Assembly (NCBI GenBank): GCA_963742875.1
Contig: CAVUNO010000012.1
Span: forward strand, 310,001-374,000
Length of the DNA: 64,000 bases
Direction: 5' to 3'
Origin: Bog-532 sp963742875
GTDB taxonomy: Bacteria > Actinomycetota > Actinomycetes > Streptosporangiales > Streptosporangiaceae
Position 1 is the stretch's first letter. The number at the start of each line of letters is the position of its first letter. The notes beneath the pieces are model-generated. The model made no database searches, was not told the origin of the DNA, and saw only the letters and a list, made by a program, of their open reading frames with translations. Below are positions 63,947 through 64,000 of this stretch, piece after piece. The position numbers and the translations under genes are program-made.

Positions 63947-64000
63947 CTTCAGCGCGCTCGGCCGGATGTGCGGCGCCTCCTAGCAGCGGCCGGAGTACGC

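Noticed and set aside
63960..64000. Possible RNA gene at the right edge
   Set aside because: No cloverleaf or other RNA fold can be drawn from the bases present; the window ends too soon to judge.

Overview
The window is high-GC DNA from an actinomycete. The genus is not certain, but the gene families (glgC-glgA, DUF4032, a DUF3311 protein with an acetate-type symporter, an encapsulin with a DyP peroxidase, DUF2267, IS701/IS1634/IS607 elements) all fit soil Actinomycetota. It has two very different halves.

Region 1 (about 1-35,450) is a mosaic exopolysaccharide (EPS) island riddled with mobile DNA. Intact genes are a secreted beta-helix protein, GDP-mannose 3,5-epimerase, a WecG/TagA/CpsF glycosyltransferase, a chain-length determinant, a GT2 glycosyltransferase, a polysaccharide pyruvyltransferase, a glucose-1-phosphate cytidylyltransferase, a class III aminotransferase, three small methyltransferases, a Wzx-type flippase and an RmlC-like epimerase. 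Between them lie broken or partial copies of the same families: a Wzy-like polymerase, GDP-mannose dehydrogenase (2), NAD-epimerase 5' ends, zinc-binding C-methyltransferases (3), a second cytidylyltransferase, flippases and a GT2 start. A TGTATCAGG-type motif recurs at least 13 times, almost always 45-95 bp before the start codon of an EPS gene or EPS remnant and in the matching orientation. I read it as a shared promoter or operator. Mobile DNA here includes an IS5-like IS (24-1670), an IS630-like IS (6281-7937) nested in a tyrosine recombinase gene, and remnants of IS66, IS630, IS701 and IS1634.

Region 2 (about 35,450-45,230) is an amplified and decaying block. Three paralogous ECF sigma factor genes, one of them intact, are repeated together with their upstream DNA, flippase debris and a YdcF-like gene. 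A DUF2267 gene, a sacsin-type ATPase gene and regulator fragments, all broken, follow.

Region 3 (about 45,237-64,000) looks like ordinary chromosome: an alpha/beta hydrolase, a PHP-domain protein, an aminoglycoside-phosphotransferase-like kinase, a lipoprotein, glgC-glgA (ADP-glucose and alpha-glucan synthesis), a DUF4032 gene, an IS607 remnant, an AlkZ-like gene, an encapsulin-DyP nanocompartment operon, a DUF3311-symporter operon, a cystathionine gamma-lyase-like enzyme and an HtrA-like protease.

Many otherwise well-conserved genes differ from an intact frame by one base. This may be real decay or indel error in the assembly, so genes called broken here carry that caveat.
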